Positions 1 to 10,054 are shown, counted from the first letter of the stretch. The stretch is DNA of 64,000 nucleotides from Bacillus sp. FJAT-22090 (GCF_007676755.1 NZ_VEBK01000002.1:248001-312000), one strand, 5' to 3'. Notes: generated by a model not told the origin, from the sequence alone. A program made the numbers and translations.

Positions 1-123
1 AAGTAATTTAACAGCTCTATCAATTAGTTTTGAAATGGGAATTCCAGTCTGACTAGAAAGCTCTCTTAGCTCGCATAGCAATTCTGCATCCATTGTACTC
101 CCAAATGATTCACGTTTGCTCAT
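1..123 (-). CDS. Ribbon-helix-helix DNA-binding protein (partial, N-terminal 41 residues)
   Basis: The 41 visible codons start MSKRESFGSTMDAELL and run on as ELRELSSQTGIPISKLIDRAV, the usual pattern of a ribbon-helix-helix repressor: a beta strand followed by two helices with a G-I-P-I-S turn. A GGGGAG ribosome binding site lies just upstream. The gene runs off the left edge of the window. Its promoter region holds a perfect 20-bp palindrome, so autoregulation is likely. It could be a phage repressor, a copy-number regulator or an antitoxin; the visible part cannot decide. Confidence 0.7.
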   Translation of the reverse strand, partial: MSKRESFGSTMDAELLCELRELSSQTGIPISKLIDRAVKLL

Positions 124-157
124 TCAACTCTCCCCTTCAACTCTTCTATTATAATAC

Positions 158-177
158 ATTATACACTAGTGTATAAT
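158..177. promoter_or_regulatory. Perfect 20-bp palindromic operator, with TATAAT on both strands
   Basis: ATTATACACTAGTGTATAAT is its own reverse complement and contains a TATAAT box on each strand. It sits 35 bases upstream of the ribbon-helix-helix gene and faces the plus-strand gene at 299. Such regulators bind short palindromes as dimers of dimers, so this is the obvious operator candidate. Confidence 0.6.
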
Positions 178-201
178 AAAAATAAAATTATTTTAATAAC
201 T

Positions 202-246
202 TTCTAGAAAACTATAGATTGTTCTAGAACTTTCTGATATTATAAG
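202..246 (+). promoter_or_regulatory. Candidate promoter with two TTCTAGAA sites 20 bp apart
   Basis: The palindromic octamer TTCTAGAA occurs at 202-209 and again at 222-229, exactly 20 bp (about two helical turns) apart. The second copy overlaps a possible -35 (TTGTTC, 219-224), which is followed after 16 bp by TATAAG (241-246). This would drive the plus-strand genes from 299. The regulator is unknown. Confidence 0.4.
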
Positions 247-298
247 TTTAACAAAGGAAAAACATAACAACTAACTTACAATATTGGGAGGAATGGAA

Positions 299-565
299 AT
301 GATTAAGGTGAATGCAATGGGTGCTATAACGATAGTTTTTGAGAAAGATATAGAAGGAAAAGACATAGCTTCAATATTCAACAATGATACATACTTCTAT
401 ACTAATCTTCTGATTGAGGACATAGAAGTCAATTTAAGAATGAGCAATGGTGACGAAATTAAATTGAAGGTAATAGACTGGGAGGTTAGACAGCCTGGTA
501 TGTTTATCGAGGACGACATAGATGAAAATAGGAAAGAGAATCATAGAGAGGAGGAAATTAGATGA
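299..565 (+). CDS. Hypothetical phage protein, 88 aa
   Basis: This small acidic protein has a tail rich in Glu, Asp and Arg. The start at 299 is preferred because GGGAGG at 286-291 sits 7 bases upstream; the alternative TTG at 284 and ATG at 293 fall on or against that site. Its stop overlaps the next start (ATGA at 562-565), so the downstream endonuclease is translationally coupled to it. I do not recognise the family. Confidence 0.6.
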   Translation: MIKVNAMGAITIVFEKDIEGKDIASIFNNDTYFYTNLLIEDIEVNLRMSNGDEIKLKVIDWEVRQPGMFIEDDIDENRKENHREEEIR

Positions 566-1842
566 TAGTACAAAATCAGTTGGTTGAGATTAAATGGCAT
601 GGATCTAATAGAAAAACATTGGAGTCACACGGCTATATTTACACTAAGTTGGGCGATGTGATAAAAATACCTGTATGCCATTTATCGGAAAAGTCTCATG
701 TAAAAGTTAAAATTATATGTGATTGGTGCAATAACGAGAAGCTAAAAAGAAGAACCGATATAGCTTTAGATGGAAATCATTTTTGCAATACGTCTTGTTA
801 TGGTAAATGGCTAAAAGAATCAGAAGATGCAAAATCAATACATCAGAAAAGAGTAAATAGAATATTGACGCACTGCAAGTGTTGTAATAAAAATATACAA
901 AAGAAACCATCTGAATTTACTGGACATGGCGAACATTATTGTTCTAGGAGTTGTATGGCAAAACACAGAAACGCAACTAACGACCTCAATCCTAAAAAAG
1001 AAAAAATTGAAGTTAAATGTGACTTATGTGGAAAATCATACAAAGTTCATGAATCAGTAAGTTTAAAGAATAAATGGCATTTTTGCTCAAGAGAATGTTA
1101 TTCGAGTTATCGATCAGAAAATTTAGTCGGGGATAAGATTTATAACTATCAAGGAATAATCAAAGAATGTGATACTTGTGGCTCAGAAACAAAAGTAACT
1201 GAATATTATCTTGAAAATAGAAAAAATATATTTTGTTCAAAGGAATGTTATTACGATTTTAGAGCCAAGCACTATATAGGAGAAAAACATCCACAGTTCG
1301 GCTCAAAGAAAACATTAGAACAAAGAGAACAAATGAGTATTGTTACATCAAGTAGAATAGCAAATGGTGAGTTTCCTCAGACTAATACATCTATTCAAAT
1401 AAAAATAAGAAGATTGATAGAAAAATTAAACGTGCCTTTTAAAGAAGAAATTCAATTTAAATATTATGTGCTAGATTTTTATAGTGAAAACAGTAATCTT
1501 GCAATTGAGGTAATGGGAGACTATTGGCATGGTTCACCTTTGAAATATGACAATTACGACTCTCTTCATGATATTCAGAAAAAAGATATAAAAAGGGATA
1601 AATCCAAAAAGACGTATTTGGATAAGTATCATAATATAAAAGTGCTGTATTTATGGGAGTATGATATAAACAATAATATTGATATCTGCGAAGAATTAAT
1701 ATTAAATTATGTAGAAGCAAATGGAAAATTAAAAGATTATAATAGCTTTAACTACAAACTTGAAAATGAAACATTAAAAATAAATGACAATATAATACTG
1801 CCATATTTTATGAGGGCAAACACTAAACATCAAACTATATAA
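562..1842 (+). CDS. Zinc-finger homing endonuclease with Vsr/PD-(D/E)XK-type C-terminus
   Basis: The protein has 426 residues. The first 250 or so hold repeated C-x2-C pairs (CDWC, CKCC, CDLCG, CDTCG), each followed by an FCS/YCS-type second pair, forming a chain of treble-clef-like zinc modules. Residues about 290-385 resemble a Vsr-like nuclease of the I-Bth0305I (EDxHD) class: YYVLDFYSEN, then AIEVMGDYWHG, then a basic helix and VLYLWEYDI. Such enzymes are typical free-standing homing endonucleases of Bacillus phages. It lies about 110 bp upstream of the tape measure gene, which carries an ORF-less group I intron, so intron or flanking-gene mobility is the likely role. Function is inferred. 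Confidence 0.75.
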   Translation: MIVQNQLVEIKWHGSNRKTLESHGYIYTKLGDVIKIPVCHLSEKSHVKVKIICDWCNNEKLKRRTDIALDGNHFCNTSCYGKWLKESEDAKSIHQKRVNRILTHCKCCNKNIQKKPSEFTGHGEHYCSRSCMAKHRNATNDLNPKKEKIEVKCDLCGKSYKVHESVSLKNKWHFCSRECYSSYRSENLVGDKIYNYQGIIKECDTCGSETKVTEYYLENRKNIFCSKECYYDFRAKHYIGEKHPQFGSKKTLEQREQMSIVTSSRIANGEFPQTNTSIQIKIRRLIEKLNVPFKEEIQFKYYVLDFYSENSNLAIEVMGDYWHGSPLKYDNYDSLHDIQKKDIKRDKSKKTYLDKYHNIKVLYLWEYDINNNIDICEELILNYVEANGKLKDYNSFNYKLENETLKINDNIILPYFMRANTKHQTI

Positions 1843-1893
1843 ATAGGTTAATTTAAGAGTGCAGTTTCGAGTAATCTATAAGTCATCCAATTG

Positions 1894-1927
1894 TAAGAAG
1901 TGTCTTTAAATAGACGCTTCTTTTTTA
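1894..1927 (+). terminator. Probable intrinsic terminator after the homing endonuclease
   Basis: The hairpin GAAGTGTC-tttaaata-GACGCTTC is followed by TTTTTTAT and separates the endonuclease from the tape measure gene. Confidence 0.65.
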
Positions 1928-1953
1928 TTGGCAATATTTAAGAAAGGAGCGAA

Positions 1954-3582
1954 ATGATGGCTAACACAAATAACTCGCTAGAATTATTGGTGAAATTGGG
2001 AATCGACACCTCCAATAAGACTGACTTGCAATCGCAAGTTTCAGAGCTAGGCAGAAAGTTAGAAGGGTTAAAGGTTGACATTAAGCTAGACCCAAAAGTA
2101 ATTAGTAATTTAGAGAAGCTAACTACTATGGATTTTAGTAAACTCTCCTCTAATTTTAGTCAAGCAGTTGATAAAATAAATAAGGAAACGAAACAGTCTG
2201 CAAATAAAATACAACAAGAATATGAGAAGGCTGGTAAAAAAGCCAGTGCCGAATTAAGCTCAGACCTTTCAAAAGTATTCAAAAAAGAAATATTCACTAA
2301 TGTAAAAGAAGTAGAAAAAGCTCTTAAAGGTCTTAATCCCGATATTAAGGTTAAATTTGATGTTAAAGATGGAGTTAAAGAAGCACAGAAAGTAATAGCT
2401 ACTATACAACAAGATGGCAAAAAGCAGATGTTAGAATTTGGGCAGGTCTATGGCGATAAAAGTGGTAATGCTTGGCAACTAAAACAGGTAACCGAACTAG
2501 ACACAGCAAATTCCAAAGCAGCTAAAAGTGTTAATGAGCTTGTAAAAAATATGAACAAGCTACTAACTGAAGGAAAAATAACAAATGAACAATTTGAAAA
2601 ATTAACTGGCAGCATTGCCAACATTGATAAACATGGCGGTATTAAAGGTTTAAATGCACAACTAGATCATTTTGTTGCTAATAATAAAAAGGCTGAACAA
2701 GCTGTACGTGATCAAGTGAAAGCTCAAAAGGAACAAGAAGCCGAGCTAAAAAGACAAGAAACCTTACAAAGACAAATTATTGAAAATGAAATAAAACGAA
2801 AAAATTTAGTTTTAGATATAGAAAGAGCAATGAAATCACAAAGTAAAAATATTGATTCAGGTGCGGCGAGAAAGCTAATAGAAGACACTAAGGCATTAGA
2901 CGTACATTCAAAAAGTTTTAGTACTTCTTTAAAGCAAAATCAATCAGCATTAAAAGAAATGAAAACCAATGCCACTGAAGCTACTAGAAGCAATATTGGT
3001 TTAATCGATAGTTTTAAAGTTGCAATGGAAAAATTTCCCATATGGATGGCTAGTAGTACGCTTTTCTATGGTGTAATCAGAAGTGCAAGAGAATTTGGTT
3101 CAATAATTGTTGATATAGATACAAAAATGACCAACTTAGCTAAAGTTTTATCAGACGATGTGAATATAGAAGAGGTGTTTGATAGAGGAGCTGCTAGTGC
3201 GGAGAAGTTTGGACAGTCTATCTCCGCCAGTCTTGATGCCATGGCAGAGTTCGCTAGACAGGGTTTTTCTGGAAACGAATTAGGTATTTTAACTGATGCT
3301 GGACTTGTCGCAGCAAACGTCGGAGAAATTACTGTACAAAAAGCTAGTGAATATTTAACTGCCAGTCTCATACAGTGGAAGATGGATGCGAAGGATGCAA
3401 TGGAAATAATTGACAGTTTCAATGAAATTTCTAACAATTATGCAACCACTGTAGAAAAGCTTAGTCAAGGAAATGCTCGCGCAGCAAGTACAGCGAGAGC
3501 CATGGGATTAGATTTTAACGAGTTAAATGGAATCATCGGAACAGTAACAGCCGCGACTCGTCAATCAGGGAACGAAGTGGGT
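1954..3582 (+). CDS. Phage tail tape measure protein, exon 1 (residues 1-543)
   Basis: This encodes the N-terminal part of the protein that sets tail length and fills the tail tube. It has long coiled-coil stretches rich in Lys, Glu and Gln, then a conserved tape-measure core (ASSTLFYGVI, MTNLAKVLSD, AMEIIDSFNEISNNYATT, ARAASTARAMG). The reading frame stops at TAA 3583-3585 in the middle of the conserved QSGNEVG segment. It resumes as NFVKAVLPRLVG from 3846 once a 263-nt group I intron is removed. The start at 1954 follows AAAGGAG; an ATG at 1957 is equally in frame. Without splicing the protein would end after 543 residues. Confidence 0.85.
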
Positions 3583-3845
3583 TAAATTAGCCCCCTTACA
3601 CAGTGATGTGTATTGAATAATGCGGAATATGCTGGAAACTCCTTAGAGCCTTTATTAGTAATCATATTTAGAAATTTATATGATATCTAAAAATATAAAG
3701 GATTGGACAATCAGCAGAGATAGACCTAAGTTCTATTTAGAATAAGGTAAGCTCTCAACGACTACCAACGCATAGCTTGTACGACACAAGCTAATGGTAT
3801 AGTCTACTCCCCTATCTAAATATCGGGAAACCGAGGGTATCAAGG
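3583..3845 (+). ncRNA. Group I self-splicing intron (263 nt, no internal ORF) in the tape measure gene
   Basis: The conserved core elements occur in order: P-like AATGCTGGAAACTCC (near 3628), Q-like ACAATCAGCAGAG (near 3708), R-like CTCAACGACTACC (near 3753) and S-like ATGGTATAGTCTACTCC (near 3793). The 5' exon ends in U (3582) and the intron ends in G (3845), the group I rule. P1 can form between exon AAGUGGGU and intron GCCCCCUU (3590-3597) with the splice-site U3582-G3590 wobble and one mismatch. Exact removal joins GNEVG to NFVKAVLPRLVG in frame. The intron is compact and lacks its own endonuclease gene; the nearest candidate partner is the endonuclease at 562-1842. Confidence 0.88.
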
Positions 3846-6800
3846 AACTTTGTAAAAGCAGTTTTACCTAGATTAGTCGGAGTAGGTAGAGACACTCTCG
3901 ACTCATTAGGCGTTGCCTTGGAAACAGACGACGGAAGACTTCGTAATGTAATTGATGTTTATACAGAAGTAGCAGAGAAGATGAAAGGAATTTCCGAAGC
4001 TGAGCAAGTAGCAGTTGTTAAAGGCTTAGGAGGCACGTATCACCAAACAAGACTTCAGGTATTACTCAACGATTTAGGTTCAGTTGATTCAATGTATCGT
4101 AAAATTTATGATTCATCAGTCAACTCGGCAGGATCAGCAGAGAGAGAAAATGAAAAGTTTATGAAATCTCTTCAAGCTAGAATCAATCTTGCTAGGGTTG
4201 AAGTTGAGAAGCTAGCTCTTGCGATGGGGGATGCTTTTCTAACCGAGTCCATGATTACTGGTATTGAATTATTTGGAGACTTTTTAGGGACAATCACTAA
4301 ATTTGTAGATAAATTTGGTGTCTTACCAGCCTTGCTGGGAACTACAGGAGTTGCAGTATTTTTACTATCTAGTCGCTTTAGGACATTATCAGGCGCAGTT
4401 GGAACCTCTGTCACTTCTCTATTAGGATTTAGAGGCGCAGCAACTGCATCTGCAACGGCTTCAAGCCTTGCTTCTGGTGCTGTGAGAGGATTAAGTGTGG
4501 CATTTAAAGGCTTATTAGCTTCAACAGGAGTCGGATTGGCTTTAGTAGGTGTTGGAGTTGTCATTGAAGGTTTATTGGGTCACATGACCAAACAAAGAGA
4601 ACTACAAGAAGAAATAGCTCAATCTAACCGACAACTTGTAGATTCTTATACGGCTAACAGACAGACCATACAAGACCTTACAGTCGAGTATGCCAAACTA
4701 GAAGGTGCGATGAACAAATCTGAACCTTCTACTGAGACACAGAAAAGATATTATGACGTTCAAAACCAAATTGCAGAATTAATGCCCAATCTTGTACGTT
4801 ATGAAGACTCTTATGGAAATAAGATAATTGACACTAGTACTAATATTAATAGTAAAATTGGAATGCTAGAAAAACAGATAGAGGTACAAGAAAGGCTTCA
4901 AAAAATACAACAAGAAGCTGCGGACGAAGAGCTATTAAGAGAAAATGAAAGACTTGCAAAAGATAAATCGTCAAAGGCTGAAACCCAACTTAAATATTTC
5001 AATGAAAAAGCAAACGGCAGCTTTATGGGTGCTGACATGTATGCTTACAATCCAGAAGGTGGGATAAAGAATCTTCAGGATATGGAAGCCGCAATTAAAC
5101 ACTTTGAAGAACAAAGAGTCTACTATGCAGAACAGGGTCAAAAAGGAATTTCTGCAAAAATGAGCAAGATTGCAGACACCTTACAAAAAGAAATGAACAC
5201 TTATGAAAGATTTATTGCTGAAGCCGATACTGCTCAATTTTACGTAGCTCAAAAGGCAATTGAATCTGCTGAAACGGTAATTAGTGAAAGCACAGCAATT
5301 TCAGACGTCACCAAGGAATTAGCTAAGAATATGCTAAATGACTTTTCAGTTATGGCTGAATCAAGCACTGAAGCAGAGAGTATTGCGAATGTATTCGGAG
5401 ATGGCTCGTTTCAAAAAACATTAACTGAAGCTTCCAATCATATAAAAAGGTTTACTAGTTCAACCTCAGAAGAGTTTAAGTCCCAAAAAGCCGAGTTATT
5501 AGAATATGCCGACGTATTAAAAGAAGCTTTAACTTCTAATATGAAAGATTCAAAAGGAAATGCAATTAGCGAGAATTCTGAGGAATTTAAGAATGCAGAG
5601 AAATCTATACAGTCTTATATTGATAAAGTGATTCTAAGCGAACAAGCTGTAAGAGACTATGCTGATGCTAACGGTGTATCCATAGATGCAGCTAGAAACG
5701 CTACAGCTATGTTAGACGAACAAGGCGGGGCTTTTGAAGATGCAGGTGATAAAGTTGCTGAATATGTTGATAAGCTTCGAGAAAAAAATTCGGTTGAAGA
5801 GCAAATGGTTGGTGTTTCTCAGAATCAGATTAATGCAGTAGATGATTTAATTTATATGTATGAGGCACTATCAACTCAAACCAATTTAACAGCAAACCAA
5901 ACTTTTCTGTTAAAAGATGCTGAAGAAAAACTAAAAGCCTTATATCCAGAACTCTCTAAATTTGGATTGCTACGTATTGATAGCATCAAAAAAGAAAAAG
6001 AAGCTCAGGAGATTTTATTAAATTCAGTCAAGCTATCTAAAGAAGGAAAACTTAAAGCAGAAGAAGATATGACTTTAAGTTCTGCTCTAGGAACTAAAGC
6101 TAGAATCGATAATATCAAAAAAGAATTGGAAGCAATGCTTACTCTTTTTAACTCTTATATGGCAGAAGCACAGAGATTGGCTGATTCAAGTAAAGATATC
6201 AGTGGTGATATGGATGCAGAAGAAGCGTATATTAAAGCTTTAAAAGCTAGAAATTTCGAAATGAATAAAACTCCATACAAGACAAAAGCCGCAGAGCTAG
6301 ATGGCTATATCGCAGAGCTAAACACTTCTACAGGAATTCTAAAAAGCTCTACAGGGTATCAAGAAGCCTATAACAAATCAACTGACAAATCAACTAAATC
6401 CACAAAAGATTCCACTAAAGCAACCGAAAACTCAATCTACGTTACTGACCAATACAAAAAATCATTAGAAGCTGTCAACCTAGAACAAGAGAAACAGCAA
6501 AAACTCCGTTCAGGTATGACTGATTTTAGTAAGCAGTATCGTGACTCTCTACAACAAGAAATAAATTTAGAGAAGCAAAAAACGAAACTTATGCAAGATC
6601 AAGCTGCCTCTATCGAGAAACAAATCAAATCAGGTAAGATTAATCAAACTGGAATAGTCACAACTTCATCTGGTTCAACCACTACTTCATCTACTGGGTC
6701 TAAATCATACAGTGGTAAATATTCATCTGAAATCAATTCAGCAGCTTCTAAGTATGGAGTTGACCCTAATTTAATCGCTGCTATTATCAAACAAGAATCA

Positions 6801-9275
6801 GGCTTCAACGCAAAAGCAGTATCATCTGCTGGTGCTAGAGGTTTAATGCAGTTAATGCCAGGTACTGCGAGTGGACTAGGAGTTAAAGATTCATTTAATG
6901 CAGCTCAGAATATTATGGGTGGAACAAAGTACATTGCTGACCAACTCAAAGCATTTGGTGGAAATCTTGAAAAAGCTTTAGCTGCTTACAATGCGGGTCC
7001 CGGAAATGTTAGAAAATATGGTGGCATTCCTCCTTTTAAAGAGACTCAGAATTATGTTAAAAAAGTCTCTGCTAACTATGCTTCCTACAGTGGCGGTTCT
7101 GGAACAACTACTACAACAGATACTTCTAATGCCTCCAAGGAAGTTGCACAAGCTCAACAAGCAATCGACCAAGCAAAGTCTGACCTACTAGGATTACAAA
7201 GTAGCATTCTTCAATCCCAAGAAACAATTGCAAAGTTAGAATTAGAAATCATCAATTCTCAAATCTCAGAATTTGACAACACTCGCAAACTATATCAGCA
7301 CACTCTTGACTATGAATCGGCTAAGCAAGAAGCTATCTCTAAAACAGGCAAAGAGTATCGAGCATCCATAGATAAACAAATCACTGCAATGAATGGTCAG
7401 CAATCTGCGAATCAAAAAGAAATAAAATATCTAGAAGATTTAATCGCAAATGGTAAGTTGTCTGCTTTAGCTATGAACGAAATGAAAGAAAAAGTTAAAG
7501 CGTTAAAAACTGAAATGTTACAACTTGGTACAGCAATTGAGGATGCAAACTTTGAAAAAATTACTTCTCGTATGGCAGCCTTTGATGAGTCACAAGACGA
7601 TTTGCAATATTTGGTTGACTTAACAGGCGAATATATGAACTCTTTAACAGAGGGTAGCGAAGAATATAATAAAGCGGCTAAAGATCAAATTGCAACTATG
7701 CAGAAACAGCAACGTATGATACGTACCCAAATTGATGAGCATAAAAACGACTTAGCAACTAAGAAACTTGGTGTTCAAGCGACTAAAGACTTAAAAGAGA
7801 AAATTGAAGATTTAACCATCGCTTATTACAGTCTAGGCAATGGTATCAAGTCCTCAACTGAATCACTCAAAGAAGCAAATGAAAGAATGGCAAATGAAGT
7901 CGCAGACAAGCTAATCGACTCTTACAAAAATTACACAGAAGAGCGCAAAAATGCACATATGAAGACTCTTGATGCAGAAATGAAAGCTGAAGAGAAACGT
8001 CATAAGCAAGTATCTGACAATCTATCAAAAGAGTTAGAAGCATACAAGAAAATAATACAAGCAAAATTAGACATGCTTGATAAAGAAGAATCTGAACGTG
8101 ATTACAACAAAGAGATTGATACGCTTGAAAAAGAGCGTTTAGAGATATTAGATAAAATAAACCTTTTATCGCTAGATGACAGTTTTGAAGCACGCAAAGA
8201 AACCGCTAATCTTACGGAAAAATTGAATGCCACTGAAGAGCAAATTGCAGAGAAACGTCATGATAGAGAGATTGAACTCCGAAAAGAGAATCTGAACGAT
8301 TTATTAGACAAAAAAGAAGAAGAAGTGAAAAATCGTCAAGATTTAGAAGATGAGCGATACGAGCATGAAAAAGAATTGATTGATAAGCAAAAAGAAGATT
8401 GGGAGCAATACTATAACAATTTGCTCAACGACGAGCGTAAATTTGCAAAACTAAGAGAAGATATAGTCGCAGGCAATACTGATGCAATCAAAGCAGAGTT
8501 TGGTGAAATATTAGATTATTTCAAGGAAACAATGCCTGACTTAGAAAATACATTAGATGGTACTATGCAAGCAGTTGGGACAAGTATTCGTCAGAATATG
8601 ATTGATAATCTAAAAGAAGCGATAGACTTGATGAGTCAGCTTGGTAAAAACACAGCTTCCTCCCCTTCTCTTGGCAACCAATTTGAATCTGATAAAACTA
8701 ATACCACTCCATCTAAGCCAGCCTCCCCTACTACTCCATCAGCAGGAGGTCAAAAAGGAAATGGAACAATTGAGATAGTAAAACCAATTAATCTATGGAA
8801 ACGACAACGGGGCAGCGACGAAATGAAATTCGAACGTATTCTAAAGCCAGGTGAAAAGTATCCTGTTTACGGTGAAGAGACAAGAGCCAACAGCTTTGGT
8901 AAACAGTATGATGTTGGTGGTGGTATGTGGATTACTGATATGCCAGGGTATATTAAGTATGCCAAGTTTGAAAAAGGCGGATTTACAGGCAATCAACAAG
9001 GTTGGTCAATGCTTCATCCTGAAGAGTTTGTATTGAATAAAGGCATGACCAAAGAAGCTCTGAAGATGGCTGACTTGTTCGCTAACTTAAATCGCTTGAT
9101 TAATCCAATTAGAATGCAACCTATTAAGCAACCACAACTTGCGAGTAACTCAAACAACATTAGTAGCACGCCAATCCACTTCTACGTAGACAAAATGTAT
9201 GCAAATGAAAAAGAAGTAGATGATTTTGGTAAGCGACTTGAAGAGAAAATGAATCGCTTTAAAGGAGGATGGTAA
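3846..9275 (+). CDS. Phage tail tape measure protein, exon 2, with lytic transglycosylase and SH3-like domains
   Basis: These 1,809 codons continue the tape measure protein to about 2,352 residues after splicing. A hydrophobic stretch of the tail-tip type lies near 4320-4590. An SLT lytic transglycosylase domain is at about 6720-7065: YGVDPNLIAAIIKQESGFN with the catalytic Glu, GARGLMQLMPGTA, and ALAAYNAGPGNV. It probably opens peptidoglycan during DNA injection. Long coiled coils follow. An SH3-like module at about 8767-8976 (KPINLWK...QYDVGGGMW...GYIKY) matches the C-terminus of the endolysin at 14170. The stop overlaps the ribosome binding region of the next gene. Translation comes only from the spliced message; an in-frame TTG at 3918 has no good ribosome binding site. 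Confidence 0.88.
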   Translation, partial: NFVKAVLPRLVGVGRDTLDSLGVALETDDGRLRNVIDVYTEVAEKMKGISEAEQVAVVKGLGGTYHQTRLQVLLNDLGSVDSMYRKIYDSSVNSAGSAERENEKFMKSLQARINLARVEVEKLALAMGDAFLTESMITGIELFGDFLGTITKFVDKFGVLPALLGTTGVAVFLLSSRFRTLSGAVGTSVTSLLGFRGAATASATASSLASGAVRGLSVAFKGLLASTGVGLALVGVGVVIEGLLGHMTKQRELQEEIAQSNRQLVDSYTANRQTIQDLTVEYAKLEGAMNKSEPSTETQKRYYDVQNQIAELMPNLVRYEDSYGNKIIDTSTNINSKIGMLEKQIEVQERLQKIQQEAADEELLRENERLAKDKSSKAETQLKYFNEKANGSFMGADMYAYNPEGGIKNLQDMEAAIKHFEEQRVYYAEQGQKGISAKMSKIADTLQKEMNTYERFIAEADTAQFYVAQKAIESAETVISESTAISDVTKELAKNMLNDFSVMAESSTEAESIANVFGDGSFQKTLTEASNHIKRFTSSTSEEFKSQKAELLEYADVLKEALTSNMKDSKGNAISENSEEFKNAEKSIQSYIDKVILSEQAVRDYADANGVSIDAARNATAMLDEQGGAFEDAGDKVAEYVDKLREKNSVEEQMVGVSQNQINAVDDLIYMYEALSTQTNLTANQTFLLKDAEEKLKALYPELSKFGLLRIDSIKKEKEAQEILLNSVKLSKEGKLKAEEDMTLSSALGTKARIDNIKKELEAMLTLFNSYMAEAQRLADSSKDISGDMDAEEAYIKALKARNFEMNKTPYKTKAAELDGYIAELNTSTGILKSSTGYQEAYNKSTDKSTKSTKDSTKATENSIYVTDQYKKSLEAVNLEQEKQQKLRSGMTDFSKQYRDSLQQEINLEKQKTKLMQDQAASIEKQIKSGKINQTGIVTTSSGSTTTSSTGSKSYSGKYSSEINSAASKYGVDPNLIAAIIKQESGFNAKAVSSAGARGLMQLMPGTASGLGVKDSFNAAQNIMGGTKYIADQLKAFGGNLEKALAAYNAGPGNVRKYGGIPPFKETQNYVKKVSANYASYSGGSGTTTTTDTSNASKEVAQAQQAIDQAKSDLLGLQSSILQSQETIAKLELEIINSQISEFDNTRKLYQHTLDYESAKQEAISKTGKEYRASIDKQITAMNGQQSANQKEIKYLEDLIANGKLSALAMNEMKEKVKALKTEMLQLGTAIEDANFEKITSRMAAFDESQDDLQYLVDLTGEYMNSLTEGSEEYNKAAKDQIATMQKQQRMIRTQIDEHKNDLATKKLGVQATKDLKEKIEDLTIAYYSLGNGIKSSTESLKEANERMANEVADKLIDSYKNYTEERKNAHMKTLDAEMKAEEKRHKQVSDNLSKELEAYKKIIQAKLDMLDKEESERDYNKEIDTLEKERLEILDKINLLSLDDSFEARKETANLTEKLNATEEQIAEKRHDREIELRKENLNDLLDKKEEEVKNRQDLEDERYEHEKELIDKQKEDWEQYYNNLLNDERKFAKLREDIVAGNTDAIKAEFGEILDYFKETMPDLENTLDGTMQAVGTSIRQNMIDNLKEAIDLMSQLGKNTASSPSLGNQFESDKTNTTPSKPASPTTPSAGGQKGNGTIEIVKPINLWKRQRGSDEMKFERILKPGEKYPVYGEETRANSFGKQYDVGGGMWITDMPGYIKYAKFEKGGFTGNQQGWSMLHPEEFVLNKGMTKEALKMADLFANLNRLINPIRMQPIKQPQLASNSNNISSTPIHFYVDKMYANEKEVDDFGKRLEEKMNRFKGGW

Positions 9276-9277
9276 AA

Positions 9278-10054
9278 TTGCGCGAGGCATTGCATTTTAC
9301 ATTTAACAATAGATCCTCAGAGGATATGGGAGTAGTAATTGCCTCTCCAAACGGAGGACTTTTCCAAGAAAACTTTCTCCCAACTAGGAGGTTATTAGAA
9401 ACAAGTATTAGAGGAAAAGACAAGAGATATTTTCAGGGAGTGGAAACTGATCCACTCTCTTTTTCTTTGACTTTTTTTATTGAAGAGTGGCGTGACAGAG
9501 ACAATTTAAGACAGATTTCAAGATGGCTTTTTCAAGATTATTATAAGCCATTATGGTTCGATACCAATCCCGAGCATATTTACTATGCCATCATCGAAGG
9601 TAGCTCATCTCTAATACACAATGGCTGCAAAGACGGATATATCGAATTAAATGTTAGATGCAACTCCCCCTTCTCTTATTCGCCTATTGACGAAGTTACA
9701 ATCCAGTCATCAGTAGGAATATATCATTTTTATAATGAGGGCGACTTGACAATAAAACCTAGAGCTAGAATTAAGAAAACCGTTTCAAAAGGCGATATTG
9801 AAATTAAAAATATCACTAGTAATCAAACTTTTAAACTAACTGATATTCAGCTAGATGAGGAGATTTATATAGATTTTGAAAATGAGGAGATTGTCTCTTC
9901 CTTGCAGTATTTAAATGTATATAGGTATGGAAATCACAATGGTACTTGGCTAGAAATGATTATAGATGACGAGAGTAACGGAGAAAATACCTTAGAACTG
10001 ACTGGAGATTTCCAACTTGATTTAGAATATGAATTCGTATACCTAGCTGAATAG
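9278..10054 (+). CDS. Distal tail protein (Dit), 258 aa
   Basis: This is a sipho-type Dit protein, the hub joining tail tube and baseplate. It has the typical opening (FTFNNRSSEDMGVVI), a central FFIEEWRDRDNLRQISRWLF segment and PLWFDTNPEHIYYAII. I prefer TTG at 9278 because AGGAGG at 9263-9268 is nine bases upstream; the ATG at 9269 directly abuts that site. The position between the tape measure and Tal genes is standard siphovirus order. Confidence 0.85.
   Translation: MREALHFTFNNRSSEDMGVVIASPNGGLFQENFLPTRRLLETSIRGKDKRYFQGVETDPLSFSLTFFIEEWRDRDNLRQISRWLFQDYYKPLWFDTNPEHIYYAIIEGSSSLIHNGCKDGYIELNVRCNSPFSYSPIDEVTIQSSVGIYHFYNEGDLTIKPRARIKKTVSKGDIEIKNITSNQTFKLTDIQLDEEIYIDFENEEIVSSLQYLNVYRYGNHNGTWLEMIIDDESNGENTLELTGDFQLDLEYEFVYLAE

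Noticed and set aside
3583-3917. Tape measure gene as a pseudogene with a nonsense or frameshift lesion
   Set aside because: The break has all group I intron core elements and exact in-frame exon joining; no simple base change would restore the frame.
4172-4564. Minus-strand reading frame of 130 codons in the tape measure gene
   Set aside because: It is antisense to a strongly conserved coding region and has no ribosome binding site.
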